From assembly GCF_900114385.1 (NCBI RefSeq), contig NZ_FOSW01000004.1, positions 186,001 through 250,000 on the forward strand: a DNA stretch of 64,000 nt, given 5' to 3'. A model generated the notes under the pieces. The model ran no database searches. It was not told the origin of the DNA and saw nothing but the letters and a program-made list of their open reading frames with translations. Source of the DNA: Geodermatophilus ruber. Its GTDB lineage: Bacteria; Actinomycetota; Actinomycetes; Mycobacteriales; Geodermatophilaceae. The translations under genes were made by a program, and so were the position numbers. This document shows positions 36,693 to 45,178 of this stretch, in pieces; the stretch's first letter is position 1, and every line of letters starts with the position of its first letter.

Positions 36693-39167
36693 GTGACCAC
36701 GCTCCACCCGGTCCGGTCGGCTCCCCCTCCCGGCGCGGACCCTGGTCCAGAGGGTGGAATCCTCCCCGGCGCCGATCTGCTCGACGCCCTCCTCGCCGGC
36801 ACCCCGGAGGAGGAGCAGCCGGTCACCCACGTCCACCGGCTACCGGTGCGGGACAGCCGCACCCTGCCGTGGCCGGAGTGGGTGGGCCCGCAGCTGCGCG
36901 AGCGGCTGGAGGCGCAGGGAGTGCAGGCCCCGTGGCGGCACCAGGTGGAGGCCGCCCGGCTGGCGCACGAGGGCCGGCACGTGGTCGTCGCCACCGGGAC
37001 GGCGTCGGGCAAGTCCCTGGCCTACCAGCTGCCGGCGCTGACCCGGCTGGGCGAGGACCCGCGGGCCTGCGTGCTCTACCTCGCGCCGACCAAGGCCCTG
37101 GCCCGCGACCAGCTGGCCTCGGTGGCCGCGCTGGCCGATGCATCGGTGCGCCCCGCCGCCTACGACGGCGACACCCCCATGGAGGAGCGGGAGTGGGTCC
37201 GGCGGCACGCGCGCTGGATCGTCACCAACCCGGACATGCTGCACCGCGGCGTGCTGCCGGCCCACCAGCGGTGGTCGAGCACGCTGCGCCGGGTCGCCTA
37301 CGTCGTCATCGACGAGTGCCACGCCTACCGGGGAGTCTTCGGCTCACACGTCGGGCACGTGCTGCGCCGGCTCCGGCGGATCTGCCGCCGCTACGGCGCC
37401 GACCCGGTGTTCCTGCTCGCCTCGGCGACCGTCGCCGATCCCGCCGCGGCCGCCACCCGGCTGGTCGGCGCCCCGGTGGTGGCCGTCACCGAGGACGGCT
37501 CGCCCCGGCCGGGTGCCACGTTCGCACTGTGGGAGCCGCCGCTGACCGAGCGCACCGGGGAGCACGGCGCCCCGCTGCGCCGGTCCGCGGCCGCCGACGC
37601 CGCCACGCTGCTGGCCGACCTGGTCGAGCGCAACGCCCGCACCCTGGCGTTCGTGCGGTCGCGCCGCAGCGCGGAGTCCGTCGCCGACCAGGCCCGCCGG
37701 ATCCTGGCCGACCGGGGCCGCAGCGACCTGGCCCGGCGGGTGGACTCCTACCGCGGCGGCTACCTGCCCGAGGAACGCCGCGAGCTGGAGCGAGCCCTGT
37801 CAGCGGGGAACCTGCTCGGTGTCGCCACCACCAATGCCCTGGAGCTGGGCATCGACATCGCCGGGCTGGACGCCGTCGTCCTCGCCGGCTATCCCGGCAC
37901 CCTCGCCTCGATGTGGCAGCAGGCCGGCCGGGCCGGGCGGGCGCAGCGGGAGTCGCTGGTGGTCTTCATCGCCCGTGACGACCCGCTGGACCACTACCTG
38001 GCCCACCACCCGCGCGCGGTGTTCGGCCGCCCGGTGGAGGCCACGGTCACCGACCCCAGCAACCCCTACGTGCTCGGCCCGCAGCTGTGCTGCGCCGCGG
38101 CGGAGCTGCCGCTCACCCCCGCGGACCTGGCCGAGTTCGGCGGGCCCGTCGCCGAGGCGCGGATCGAGGAGCTGGTCGCCGAGGGGATGCTCCGGCGGCG
38201 GCCGACCGGCTGGTACTGGGCCGGACGAGGGCGCCCGGACGTCGACATCCGCGGCAGCGGCGCGGAGCCGGTGTCGATCATCGAGGCCGGGACCGGGCGG
38301 CTGCTCGGCACCGTGGACGGCGGCGCGGCGCACGCGACGGTGCACACCGGCGCGCTGTACGTGCACCGCGGCGAGACCTACGTCGTGGACGAGTTCGACG
38401 CCGAGGAGGCGGTCGCCGTCGTGCACCCGGAGAGCCCGGAGTGGACGACGGTCGCGCGGGACGTCACCGACCTCTCCGTCGTCGCCACCGACCGCTCCCG
38501 GCGGCTGGGCACGGTGACCGCGCACACCGGCGTCGTCGACGTGACCAACCAGGTGGTGGCCTACCAGCGGCGCCGGATCGGGACCGGGGAGGTCCTGGCG
38601 GAGTTCCCCCTCGACCTGCCGGCCCGGCAGCTGCGCACGCGGGCGGTGTGGCTGACCCTCGACGAGCGGGCCGTCGCGCGCGCCCGGGTCGACGAGGTGA
38701 ACCTGCCCGGCTCGCTGCACGCCGCCGAGCACGCGGCGATCGGCATCCTGCCGCTGCTGGCCACCTGCGACCGCTGGGACCTCGGCGGGGTCTCGACCGC
38801 GCTGCACCCCGACACCGGCGCCGCCACGATCGTCGTCTACGACGGCCACCCCGGCGGAGCGGGCTTCGCCGAGCGCGGGTTCGCCGCACTCCGCCGGTGG
38901 CTGCAGGCAACGCGGGCGACCGTGGCCAGCTGCGAGTGCGAGAGCGGCTGCCCGTCGTGCGTCCAGTCGCCCAAGTGCGGGAACGGCAACGAGCCGCTGG
39001 ACAAGGCCGGGGCGGTGCGCGTGCTCGACGTGGTCCTCGACGAACTAGCCGACGCCGAGGCGGGCCCGGCCGACGAGGAGCCGGCCACCGACGTCGGGGA
39101 AGGCCCCGCCGACGCCGAGGCGGGAACTGCACCCGACGCGGTTCAGGAGGACGACCTGGTCTTCTGA
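36693..39167 (+). CDS. MrfA/YprA-type DEAH helicase with DUF1998 zinc domain (Rv3649 family)
   Basis: This 824-residue superfamily 2 helicase has Walker A ATGTASGKSLAYQLP (about 102-116), APTKALARDQ, VIDECHAYRG (Walker B), LLASATV and QQAGRAGR (motif VI). The C-terminal DUF1998 region has four cysteines in CECESGCPSCVQSPKC, a metal cluster needed in MrfA, the B. subtilis mitomycin-damage repair helicase. A repair role here is by homology. GTG 36693 lies 6 nt after GACAGT and lacks a spaced ribosome site, suggesting a leaderless start. The last 45 residues are acidic and disordered. The Tad genes converge on it 5 bp away, a conserved neighbourhood. Confidence 0.92.
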   Translation: MTTLHPVRSAPPPGADPGPEGGILPGADLLDALLAGTPEEEQPVTHVHRLPVRDSRTLPWPEWVGPQLRERLEAQGVQAPWRHQVEAARLAHEGRHVVVATGTASGKSLAYQLPALTRLGEDPRACVLYLAPTKALARDQLASVAALADASVRPAAYDGDTPMEEREWVRRHARWIVTNPDMLHRGVLPAHQRWSSTLRRVAYVVIDECHAYRGVFGSHVGHVLRRLRRICRRYGADPVFLLASATVADPAAAATRLVGAPVVAVTEDGSPRPGATFALWEPPLTERTGEHGAPLRRSAAADAATLLADLVERNARTLAFVRSRRSAESVADQARRILADRGRSDLARRVDSYRGGYLPEERRELERALSAGNLLGVATTNALELGIDIAGLDAVVLAGYPGTLASMWQQAGRAGRAQRESLVVFIARDDPLDHYLAHHPRAVFGRPVEATVTDPSNPYVLGPQLCCAAAELPLTPADLAEFGGPVAEARIEELVAEGMLRRRPTGWYWAGRGRPDVDIRGSGAEPVSIIEAGTGRLLGTVDGGAAHATVHTGALYVHRGETYVVDEFDAEEAVAVVHPESPEWTTVARDVTDLSVVATDRSRRLGTVTAHTGVVDVTNQVVAYQRRRIGTGEVLAEFPLDLPARQLRTRAVWLTLDERAVARARVDEVNLPGSLHAAEHAAIGILPLLATCDRWDLGGVSTALHPDTGAATIVVYDGHPGGAGFAERGFAALRRWLQATRATVASCECESGCPSCVQSPKCGNGNEPLDKAGAVRVLDVVLDELADAEAGPADEEPATDVGEGPADAEAGTAPDAVQEDDLVF

Positions 39168-39172
39168 CCTCG

Positions 39173-39580
39173 TCACCGCGGCGACTCCCCCGGGACCGGC
39201 AGCGTCCCCGGTGCGGGAGCCACCGGGCCCGCCCGCGCCCGGGCCGCCGCCCGGCCGGTCCCCAGCGGGCCGAGGCGCACCGGGACCGCGACGGTCACCT
39301 CGACCACCGCCGCCCCGTCCACGGTGCAGCCGGTCAGCTCCGCCCCGTTGGCGCCGGCCACCGCGGCCGCGGCGGAGCAGGCGCCGGGGTCGCCCCGGAC
39401 GGCCCGCTCGGCCGCGGCCAGCGCGGCCAGGTCGGCGGCGCCCGTGGCCCGGTGGCGGGCGACGACGGCCGTGCCGACCAGCACGGCGGCCACGCCCACC
39501 GCCGCCAGCACCCCGGACAGCGCGACCACCCACACCGTGGCCGACCCGCGCTCACCGGTCCGCGAGGGCCGGGCGCTCAC
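39173..39580 (-). CDS. TadG-like membrane protein (Rv3654c family)
   Basis: This 135-residue protein has one N-terminal TM helix (about 14-38, SATVWVVALSGVLAAVGVAA) and a small Ala/Val-rich extracytoplasmic part with two cysteines (about 68 and 85) that may bond. It matches the helicase/secretion-neighbourhood TadE-like family. The GTG at 39580 overlaps the TadE stop (GTGA). Probably a pseudopilin of the Tad apparatus encoded upstream. Confidence 0.85.
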   Translation of the reverse strand: MSARPSRTGERGSATVWVVALSGVLAAVGVAAVLVGTAVVARHRATGAADLAALAAAERAVRGDPGACSAAAAVAGANGAELTGCTVDGAAVVEVTVAVPVRLGPLGTGRAAARARAGPVAPAPGTLPVPGESPR

Positions 39581-39987
39581 CCGGACGTCCCGGTGCCGCC
39601 GGGTTCGCGCTGCGCCACCGCCGTGGCGCTGACCCGCACCCGGAGGGGAACGGGGCCCAGCGGGGCGACGTCCGCGGCGACGGTGACGGTCACCGCCGAC
39701 CCGTCGGCGGCCACCGTGGTGCGCGCGCCGTCCGGAGCCGCCCGGGACGCCACGTCGACGACCACGGTGGCGTTCTCCCCGCGCGCCGCCGCCCGGGCGC
39801 CCTCCCGGGCGGCGTCGACGCAGCGCAGCTGCGCGCCGACGATCGTCACCGTGGCCACCGCCCCGGCCAGCACGAGCAGCAGCACGGGGAGCACGACCGC
39901 GGTCTCGGCGGTCACCATGCCGGCCTGGCGCCGATCTCCGGAGCGCAGCGCTGCCGCGCGACGGCGCAGCCGGCTCGGCGAACCCAT
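39577..39987 (-). CDS. TadE-type pseudopilin (Rv3655c family)
   Basis: This 136-residue protein has a basic leader, the prepilin-like site G/MVTAET (Glu at +5), and one TM helix (about 27-48, VVLPVLLLVLAGAVATVTIVG), the build of TadE. The external part has a regular beta pattern. ATG 39987 lies 2 nt after the Flp-like gene. The processing peptidase is not encoded in the window. Confidence 0.88.
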   Translation of the reverse strand: MGSPSRLRRRAAALRSGDRRQAGMVTAETAVVLPVLLLVLAGAVATVTIVGAQLRCVDAAREGARAAARGENATVVVDVASRAAPDGARTTVAADGSAVTVTVAADVAPLGPVPLRVRVSATAVAQREPGGTGTSG

Positions 39988-39989
39988 GG

Positions 39990-40268
39990 TCAGGACAGGC
40001 TGGTGAGCGCGGAGGACACGAGCTCGCCCAGGGCGGCGACGATCGAGTCCCCGGTGACCACCCGGTACAGGACCGCCGCGAAGGCGCAGGCCGCCACCGT
40101 CCCCACCGCGTACTCGGCCGTGCTCATCCCGGCTTCACCGGTGGCGCGGACCCGGGCCCAGCGCGTCGCCGGGCGACCACCGTCCGGTGCGTCGGCGGCG
40201 TCGCCCCCGGGCTCCTCGGCGTCCGGCGCGAGCTGCGGGTGGGGGCACTGGTCGGGGGTCGCGGTCAT
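39990..40268 (-). CDS. Flp-type pilin (DUF4244)
   Basis: This 92-residue protein is the likely major pilin of the Tad pilus. A 47-residue hydrophilic leader ends in the class-III prepilin site G/MSTAEYAVG, with Glu at +5 and Tyr at +6 as in Flp pilins, followed by one TM helix (AACAFAAVLYRVVTG). The leader is unusually long. ATG 40268. A 145-bp gap separates it from tadC, so it could have its own promoter for higher expression. Confidence 0.87.
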   Translation of the reverse strand: MTATPDQCPHPQLAPDAEEPGGDAADAPDGGRPATRWARVRATGEAGMSTAEYAVGTVAACAFAAVLYRVVTGDSIVAALGELVSSALTSLS

Positions 40269-40413
40269 GGCTCCTCCTCGGTCTGCGGCCCGCTGTCGGG
40301 GCCGGCGTCCCGACCCTCGCCGGGAGGTGGGGCCGGCTCCACGGCCGGCGCGGATCTGTGGAGGGGGCCGCCGGCTGTGGACGGCGCCCGCAGGGGTCAG
40401 GGGAAGCGGGAGG

Positions 40414-41151
40414 TCAGGGGAAGACGTCGGCAGCGATGCCGAGCACCAGCGGGACGACCCCGAGGCACAGGAACGCGGGCAGGAAGCAGGCCCCGAGCGG
40501 GGCGAGCACCCACACCCCCGCCCGGCGCACGGCGACCTCGGCCCGGCCACGCTCGGCGGCCCGCGCCTCGGCCGCGAGCGCCTGCAGCGCGGGGATCACG
40601 GAGGACCCGGACTCCCCGGCCCGGATCAGCGTGCGCGCCAGGCCCGCCAGCTCGTCCGGTACCTCGGCCCAGGCCCGCCGGGGCGGAGCACCCAGCCGAT
40701 AGAGGGCGGCCACCGCCGACAGCCGGTCGCCGACCGGGCCGGGAACCGCCGCCGCCACCGCGGCCAGTGCGCCGCTGACCGGCAACCCGGCGCCCAGGCA
40801 CACGGCCAGCAGGTCGCACGTCACCGGCAGATCGGCGGCCAGGACGGCCCGGGACCGCCGCTCGTCGTTCGGGGCACGGCGCAGTGTCGCCTCCACCCCC
40901 GCCGTCACCCCGGCGCCCGCCACGACGCCGAGCCAGCCGCCCAGCAGGAGGCCGGCAGCGAGCCCGCCGCCGACCGCGAGCAGCCAGCGGCGCCGCACCG
41001 CAGCCGCGGGATCACCCCGCTGCGCCCCGGGCTCCGCCGGGACCGCCCCCGGCGGCGCAGCCGTCAGGGAGCGCAGCCGGCCGGCGACGACCGACCGCGG
41101 CGGTGACCAGACCACCAGCGCGGCCGCGAGCACGAGCGCCGCGACGGTCAT
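40414..41151 (-). CDS. Type II secretion system F family protein, TadC-like
   Basis: This 245-residue integral membrane platform protein of the Tad system has TM segments at about 1-16, 57-80 and at the C-terminus (VLAPLGACFLPAFLCLGVVPLVLG). The T2SSF helix bundle includes LPVTCDLLAVCLGAGLPV and TLIRAGESGSSVIPALQALA. The ATG at 41151 overlaps the tadB stop (ATGA). Confidence 0.9.
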   Translation of the reverse strand: MTVAALVLAAALVVWSPPRSVVAGRLRSLTAAPPGAVPAEPGAQRGDPAAAVRRRWLLAVGGGLAAGLLLGGWLGVVAGAGVTAGVEATLRRAPNDERRSRAVLAADLPVTCDLLAVCLGAGLPVSGALAAVAAAVPGPVGDRLSAVAALYRLGAPPRRAWAEVPDELAGLARTLIRAGESGSSVIPALQALAAEARAAERGRAEVAVRRAGVWVLAPLGACFLPAFLCLGVVPLVLGIAADVFP

Positions 41152-41942
41152 CGGAGGGCGCGCCCGGTCAGCCGGGCCGACCACGCCAGACCGGCGGCCT
41201 CGAGCGCGACGCCCACCACCAGGAGCGCCTGGCCGGGAACGGTCGTGGTGAGCACCCGCCAGGGATCGGCCCCGACGCCGCTGCCCATCAGCAGGCCCAG
41301 CACGGGCAACCCGGCCAGCAGCACGGCGCTGGCCCGCGGACCGGCCAGGGCCGAGTGCAGGTCGAGCCGGTGCCGGCGGCGGGCGCGCACGTCGTCCTCG
41401 ACGGCACCCACCACGGCCGCCAGCGAGCAGCCGGTCCGGCCGCTGAGCAGCACGGCCGCCGACACCCGGCGCAGCGCCGCCTCCTCCTCGCCCCGCGCGG
41501 ACCCCCCGTCCACCGGCGCCCGCACGGCCCGGGCGAGCGCGCGCCCGCTCTCCTCCTCGGCGCAGACGGCCACGGCGGCGTCGGTGGCCTCCTCCAGCGA
41601 GCGGCCGCTGCGGAGCTCGGCGGCCAGGGCGCCCAGCGCCTCGGCGAGACCGGCCAGCCGCGCCTCCTCGGCCGCGACCGCCCGGCGCCGCTCCCACGCG
41701 CGCGCGGCGAGGGACGCGGCCGCGCCGGCGAGGGCGGCGACCAGCGGCGTGCTGGCCACCACCGCCAGCACCGCTCCCGCGCACCCGGCCACCAGGGGAA
41801 GCGGCAGGAGGGCGGACCGCGGGCGTCCCGGTGCACCGCCGTTCCGGGAACCGGTGAGCCCGGCCACCCGGGTCTGCCGCAGGGTCCGCCTCCCCGGCCA
41901 GGCCGCGAGCGCCGCGCCGAGGAGCAGCAGCGCGCCGGTCAC
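41148..41942 (-). CDS. Type II secretion system F family protein, TadB-like
   Basis: This 264-residue second platform protein has the T2SSF region LAEALGALAAELRSGRSLEEATDAAV and LLSGRTGCSLAAVVGAVEDDVRAR, plus TM segments at the N-terminus (about 2-15, 48-72) and the C-terminus (about 200-250). The GTG at 41942 overlaps the ATPase stop (GTGA). It pairs with TadC to form the inner-membrane assembly base. Confidence 0.9.
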   Translation of the reverse strand: MTGALLLLGAALAAWPGRRTLRQTRVAGLTGSRNGGAPGRPRSALLPLPLVAGCAGAVLAVVASTPLVAALAGAAASLAARAWERRRAVAAEEARLAGLAEALGALAAELRSGRSLEEATDAAVAVCAEEESGRALARAVRAPVDGGSARGEEEAALRRVSAAVLLSGRTGCSLAAVVGAVEDDVRARRRHRLDLHSALAGPRASAVLLAGLPVLGLLMGSGVGADPWRVLTTTVPGQALLVVGVALEAAGLAWSARLTGRALR

Positions 41943-43090
41943 CTGGGCGCCTCCCCCGGCGGGGAGAGCAGCTCCGCGAGCCGCCCCTGGCCCGGGCACG
42001 GCCCACCGTCGGCGCGCCAGCCCGGCTCGACGACCACCAGGTCCCCCGCCCGCCGGACCACGCCGATCTCCTCGACCCGGCGTCCGGACGGCGTCCGCCG
42101 CAGGTGCACGACCGCGGCGAGGGCCGCGGCCGCCTGGCTGTGCACCGCGAGCCGGTCGAGCCCGGCGGCGACGCCCAGCGCCTCCAGCCTGGCGGGGACC
42201 TCCGCCGGCCGGTTGGCGTGCAGGGTGCCGCAACCGCCGTCGTGGCCGGTGTTGAGCGCGGCCAGCAGATCGGTGACCTCCGCGCCCCGGACCTCGCCGA
42301 CCACCAGGCGGTCGGGCCGCATCCGCAGCGCCTGCCGGACCAGGTCGCGCAGGGTCACCTCCCCCACCGCCTCGACGTTGGGCGGACGGGTCGCCAGCCG
42401 GACGACGTGCGGGTGCGCGGGCGCCAGTTCCGGCGCGTCCTCGCACAGCACCAGCCGTTCGCCCGGCGGGACGAGGCCCAGCAGCGCCGACAGCAGGGTG
42501 GTCTTGCCCGAGCCGGTCCCCCCGGTGACGAGGAAGGCCAGCCGCCGCGCCACCAGCGCCCGCAGCAGGTCGTCGCACCCTCCGGGGAAGGTGCCGCGCT
42601 CGGTGAGGTCGTCGAGGCCGAGCGCGGCGCGGCGGAGCACCCGCAGGGACAGGCAGGTGCCGCTCCCGGAGACCGGGGGCAGCACCGCGTGCAGCCGGGT
42701 GCCGTCGGGCAGCCCGACGTCCACCCACGGCGCGGCGTCGTCCAGCCGACGGCCGGCCGCTGCGGCCAGCCGGACCGCGAGGCGGCGGACCGCCTCCTCG
42801 TCGGGAAAGCGCACCTCGGTGCGCTCGAGACCGCCCCCGCGGTCGACCCATACCTCGTCGGGACCGTTGACGAGCACGTCGCTCACCCCGGAGGCCCGCA
42901 GCAGCGGCTCCAGGGGGCCGGCACCAGCCAGCTCGTCGACGGCGGAGCGCACCGCGCGCAGCACGTCGTCGTCGCCGAGCAGCCCGCCGGCCTCCTCGCG
43001 CACCAGGGCGGCGACCGCGGCCCCGGTCAGCGGGCCGGGATGGAGCGCGAGACGGGCCCGGACCCGGTCGACCAGGCTCGCCGCGCTCAC
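41939..43090 (-). CDS. TadA/CpaF-type secretion ATPase
   Basis: This 383-residue hexameric ATPase drives Flp pilus assembly. It shows Walker A VTGGTGSGKTTLLSALLG (about 187-204), the Asp-box LVLCEDAPEL, Walker B RPDRLVVGEVRGAEV and the His-box GCGTLHANRP. It is at the short end for CpaF. The GTG at 43090 overlaps the upstream gene's stop (GTGA). The order ssd, cpaF, tadB, tadC, flp, tadE, tadG matches Rv3660c to Rv3654c. Confidence 0.94.
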   Translation of the reverse strand: MSAASLVDRVRARLALHPGPLTGAAVAALVREEAGGLLGDDDVLRAVRSAVDELAGAGPLEPLLRASGVSDVLVNGPDEVWVDRGGGLERTEVRFPDEEAVRRLAVRLAAAAGRRLDDAAPWVDVGLPDGTRLHAVLPPVSGSGTCLSLRVLRRAALGLDDLTERGTFPGGCDDLLRALVARRLAFLVTGGTGSGKTTLLSALLGLVPPGERLVLCEDAPELAPAHPHVVRLATRPPNVEAVGEVTLRDLVRQALRMRPDRLVVGEVRGAEVTDLLAALNTGHDGGCGTLHANRPAEVPARLEALGVAAGLDRLAVHSQAAAALAAVVHLRRTPSGRRVEEIGVVRRAGDLVVVEPGWRADGGPCPGQGRLAELLSPPGEAPR

Positions 43091-44202
43091 GCCGCAGCTC
43101 CGGCCCGCAGGGGCAGCTCGGCGAGGATCCGGCGGGCGAGGCCGCCCAGCGGCGAGCGGGCGGTGACCAGGGGGAGCTCACCGCGCTCACCCCGGGACAC
43201 GGCGCTGCGGTCGTGCCCGAGGTCGGCCAGCACCGGCCGGCCGACGACGTCGGCGACCTCCTCGGCGGACAGGCCCGCCGCCACCCGCCGCACCACCAGC
43301 TGCGCCGCGGCCCACGGGGACGGCTGCCCGCCGGGCCCGGGCTCCACGAGCAGCCGGGCGGCCGAGGCCGCCCGGATCCGCCCCGGCACCAGGAGGACGA
43401 CCAGGTCTGCCTCCGCCAGCACCAGCTCCGCCGTTCCGGGATCGGCCGCCCGCGGCAGGTCGACCACCACCGGCCGGCCGCCGGCGCGGGCCGCCTCCAC
43501 CACGGCGGTGAGCGCCTCCGCCGGTACGGCCGAGGGCGCGGCACGGGAGGCGGCGAGGAGGGAGACCCCGCCGGCCTCCGGCAGCGCGGCCATGACCGCG
43601 TCGCCGGCCACGCGCCCGCGGAGCCCGGCGAGCTCCGGCCAGCGCAGGCCGTCGGCGCGCTCGAGCCCCAGCACGAGGTCGAGGCCGGCGCCCCAGCCGT
43701 CGGCGTCGAGGAGCAGCACCCCGCCGGCGTCGGGGGCCGCGGTCAGCGCGAGCGCGGCGGCCACCGTGCTGGCCCCCGCTCCCCCGCAGCTCCCGGCCAC
43801 CGCGACCAGCCAGCCCCGGTCGACCGGGCGGCGCAGCGCCGCGGCCACCCGCGACACCAGCCACTCCTCGTCGGCCGGCAGCACGGCCACCCGTTCCGCA
43901 CCGAGTTCGACCGCCGCGGCCCAGTCCGCGGCCGAGAGCTCGCACGGGGTCACGACCACCACCCCGGGCCGCCGGGGCAGGGCGCGCACCGCCGCCGAGG
44001 AGAGGCCGTCGGCACCGAGCAGCACCAGCGGCGCCTCCCGGTGGGCGCGGCGCAGCGCCGGACCACCAGTGGCGACCTCGGCCTCGGCGCCGGCCGCGGC
44101 CAGCAGCCGCAGGAGGTCGTCGAGCAGGTCCTCGTCGGTGCCGACGAGCAGCGGGCGGGCGGGCGGAGCGAGGCGGGCGGACACGGGCCGAGCCCAGAGC
44201 AC
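43087..44202 (-). CDS. CpaE/TadZ-like P-loop protein (Ssd, Rv3660c family)
   Basis: In this 371-residue protein, residues 1-115 form a receiver-like domain and 130-371 a MinD/ParA-type ATPase. The deviant Walker motif reads GSCGGAGASTVAAAL (about 135-149), without the usual Lys-Gly-Gly start. VLLLDADGWGAGLDLVLG and VVVDLPRA follow. Such proteins place Tad machinery at a site in the cell; the M. tuberculosis relative was named for an effect on septum placement. GTG 44202 is the upstream-most plausible start; GTG 44184 is an alternative. Confidence 0.88.
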   Translation of the reverse strand: MLWARPVSARLAPPARPLLVGTDEDLLDDLLRLLAAAGAEAEVATGGPALRRAHREAPLVLLGADGLSSAAVRALPRRPGVVVVTPCELSAADWAAAVELGAERVAVLPADEEWLVSRVAAALRRPVDRGWLVAVAGSCGGAGASTVAAALALTAAPDAGGVLLLDADGWGAGLDLVLGLERADGLRWPELAGLRGRVAGDAVMAALPEAGGVSLLAASRAAPSAVPAEALTAVVEAARAGGRPVVVDLPRAADPGTAELVLAEADLVVLLVPGRIRAASAARLLVEPGPGGQPSPWAAAQLVVRRVAAGLSAEEVADVVGRPVLADLGHDRSAVSRGERGELPLVTARSPLGGLARRILAELPLRAGAAA

Positions 44203-44295
44203 GGGCAGACCCGGCGACAGCGCCGCGCGACATCTGTGGATGACCCGAACGGGTGTGGACGGCGCGCTGCCCCTGTCCCCGCCTCCCGATCCACT

Positions 44296-44301
44296 TACAG
44301 T
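44296..44301 (+). promoter_or_regulatory. Candidate leaderless promoter -10 box for the HAD gene
   Basis: TACAGT stands 8 nt before the GTG at 44310 with no ribosome site between, in the 107-bp divergent space shared with the Tad cluster. Confidence 0.5.
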
Positions 44302-44309
44302 CGTGAACC

Positions 44310-45161
44310 GTGACCCGCGCGGCGGCGTTCTTCGACCTCGACAAGACGGTGATCGCGAAGTCCAGCACGCTGGCCTTCGGACGCCCGTTCTTCGAGGGCG
44401 GCCTGATCAACCGCACCGGCGTGCTCAAGAGCGCCTACGCGCAGTTCGTCTTCTCCCTCGCCGGCGCCGACGCCCAGCAGATGGAGCGCATGCGCGCGCA
44501 GATCACCCGGATGTGCACGAACTGGGACGTCGCCACGGTGCACGAGATCGTGCGGGAGACGCTGCACGACATCGTCGAGCCGCTGGTCTACGCCGAGGCC
44601 GCCGACCTGATCGAGGAGCACCGGGCCGCCGACCGGGAGATCGTGATCGTCTCCAGCAGCGGCGCGGAGATGGTCGAGCCGATCGGCGACATGCTGGGCG
44701 CCGACCGCGTCGTGGCCACCCGGATGGTCACCGCCGAGGGCAGGTACACCGGCGAGATCGAGTTCTACGCCTACGGGGAGAACAAGGCCCTGGCCGTCCG
44801 CGAGGTCGCCGCCGAGATGGGCTGCGACCTCGCCGACTGCTACGCCTACAGCGACTCGATCACCGACCTGCCGATGCTCTCCGAGGTCGGCCATCCGACC
44901 GCCGTCAACCCCGACCGGGCACTGCGCAAAGCCGCCGCCGAGCGGGGCTGGCCGGTGCTCGAGTTCAGCCGGCCGGTGAGCATCCGGTCCCGGTTCCAGG
45001 TGCCGGCCGCGCCGGTGATGACCGGTGCCGCGATGGGCGTGGGGGCCGCGGTGGTCGGGCTGGCCTGGTACGCCCGCCGGCGGACGCTGCGCGAGGCGTC
45101 CCTGCGCTCCCCGTCGGGTCCGCCGCCCCTGCTCGGCCGGCGCCGCCGCCGCGGCGCCTGA
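44310..45161 (+). CDS. HAD-IB family hydrolase (SerB-like, Rv3661 family)
   Basis: This 283-residue phosphatase-like protein shows HAD motif I AFFDLDKTVIAKSS (about 6-19), motif II VSSSGAE, the Lys in ENKALAV and motif IV YSDSITDLPML (about 180-190). The C-terminus adds a hydrophobic helix (about 233-252) and an Arg-rich tail, so it may be membrane-associated. The family occurs next to Tad genes; the substrate is unknown (phosphoserine, lipid phosphate or similar). Confidence 0.9.
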   Translation: MTRAAAFFDLDKTVIAKSSTLAFGRPFFEGGLINRTGVLKSAYAQFVFSLAGADAQQMERMRAQITRMCTNWDVATVHEIVRETLHDIVEPLVYAEAADLIEEHRAADREIVIVSSSGAEMVEPIGDMLGADRVVATRMVTAEGRYTGEIEFYAYGENKALAVREVAAEMGCDLADCYAYSDSITDLPMLSEVGHPTAVNPDRALRKAAAERGWPVLEFSRPVSIRSRFQVPAAPVMTGAAMGVGAAVVGLAWYARRRTLREASLRSPSGPPPLLGRRRRRGA

Positions 45162-45178
45162 CCCCCGCGCCCGGGTCC

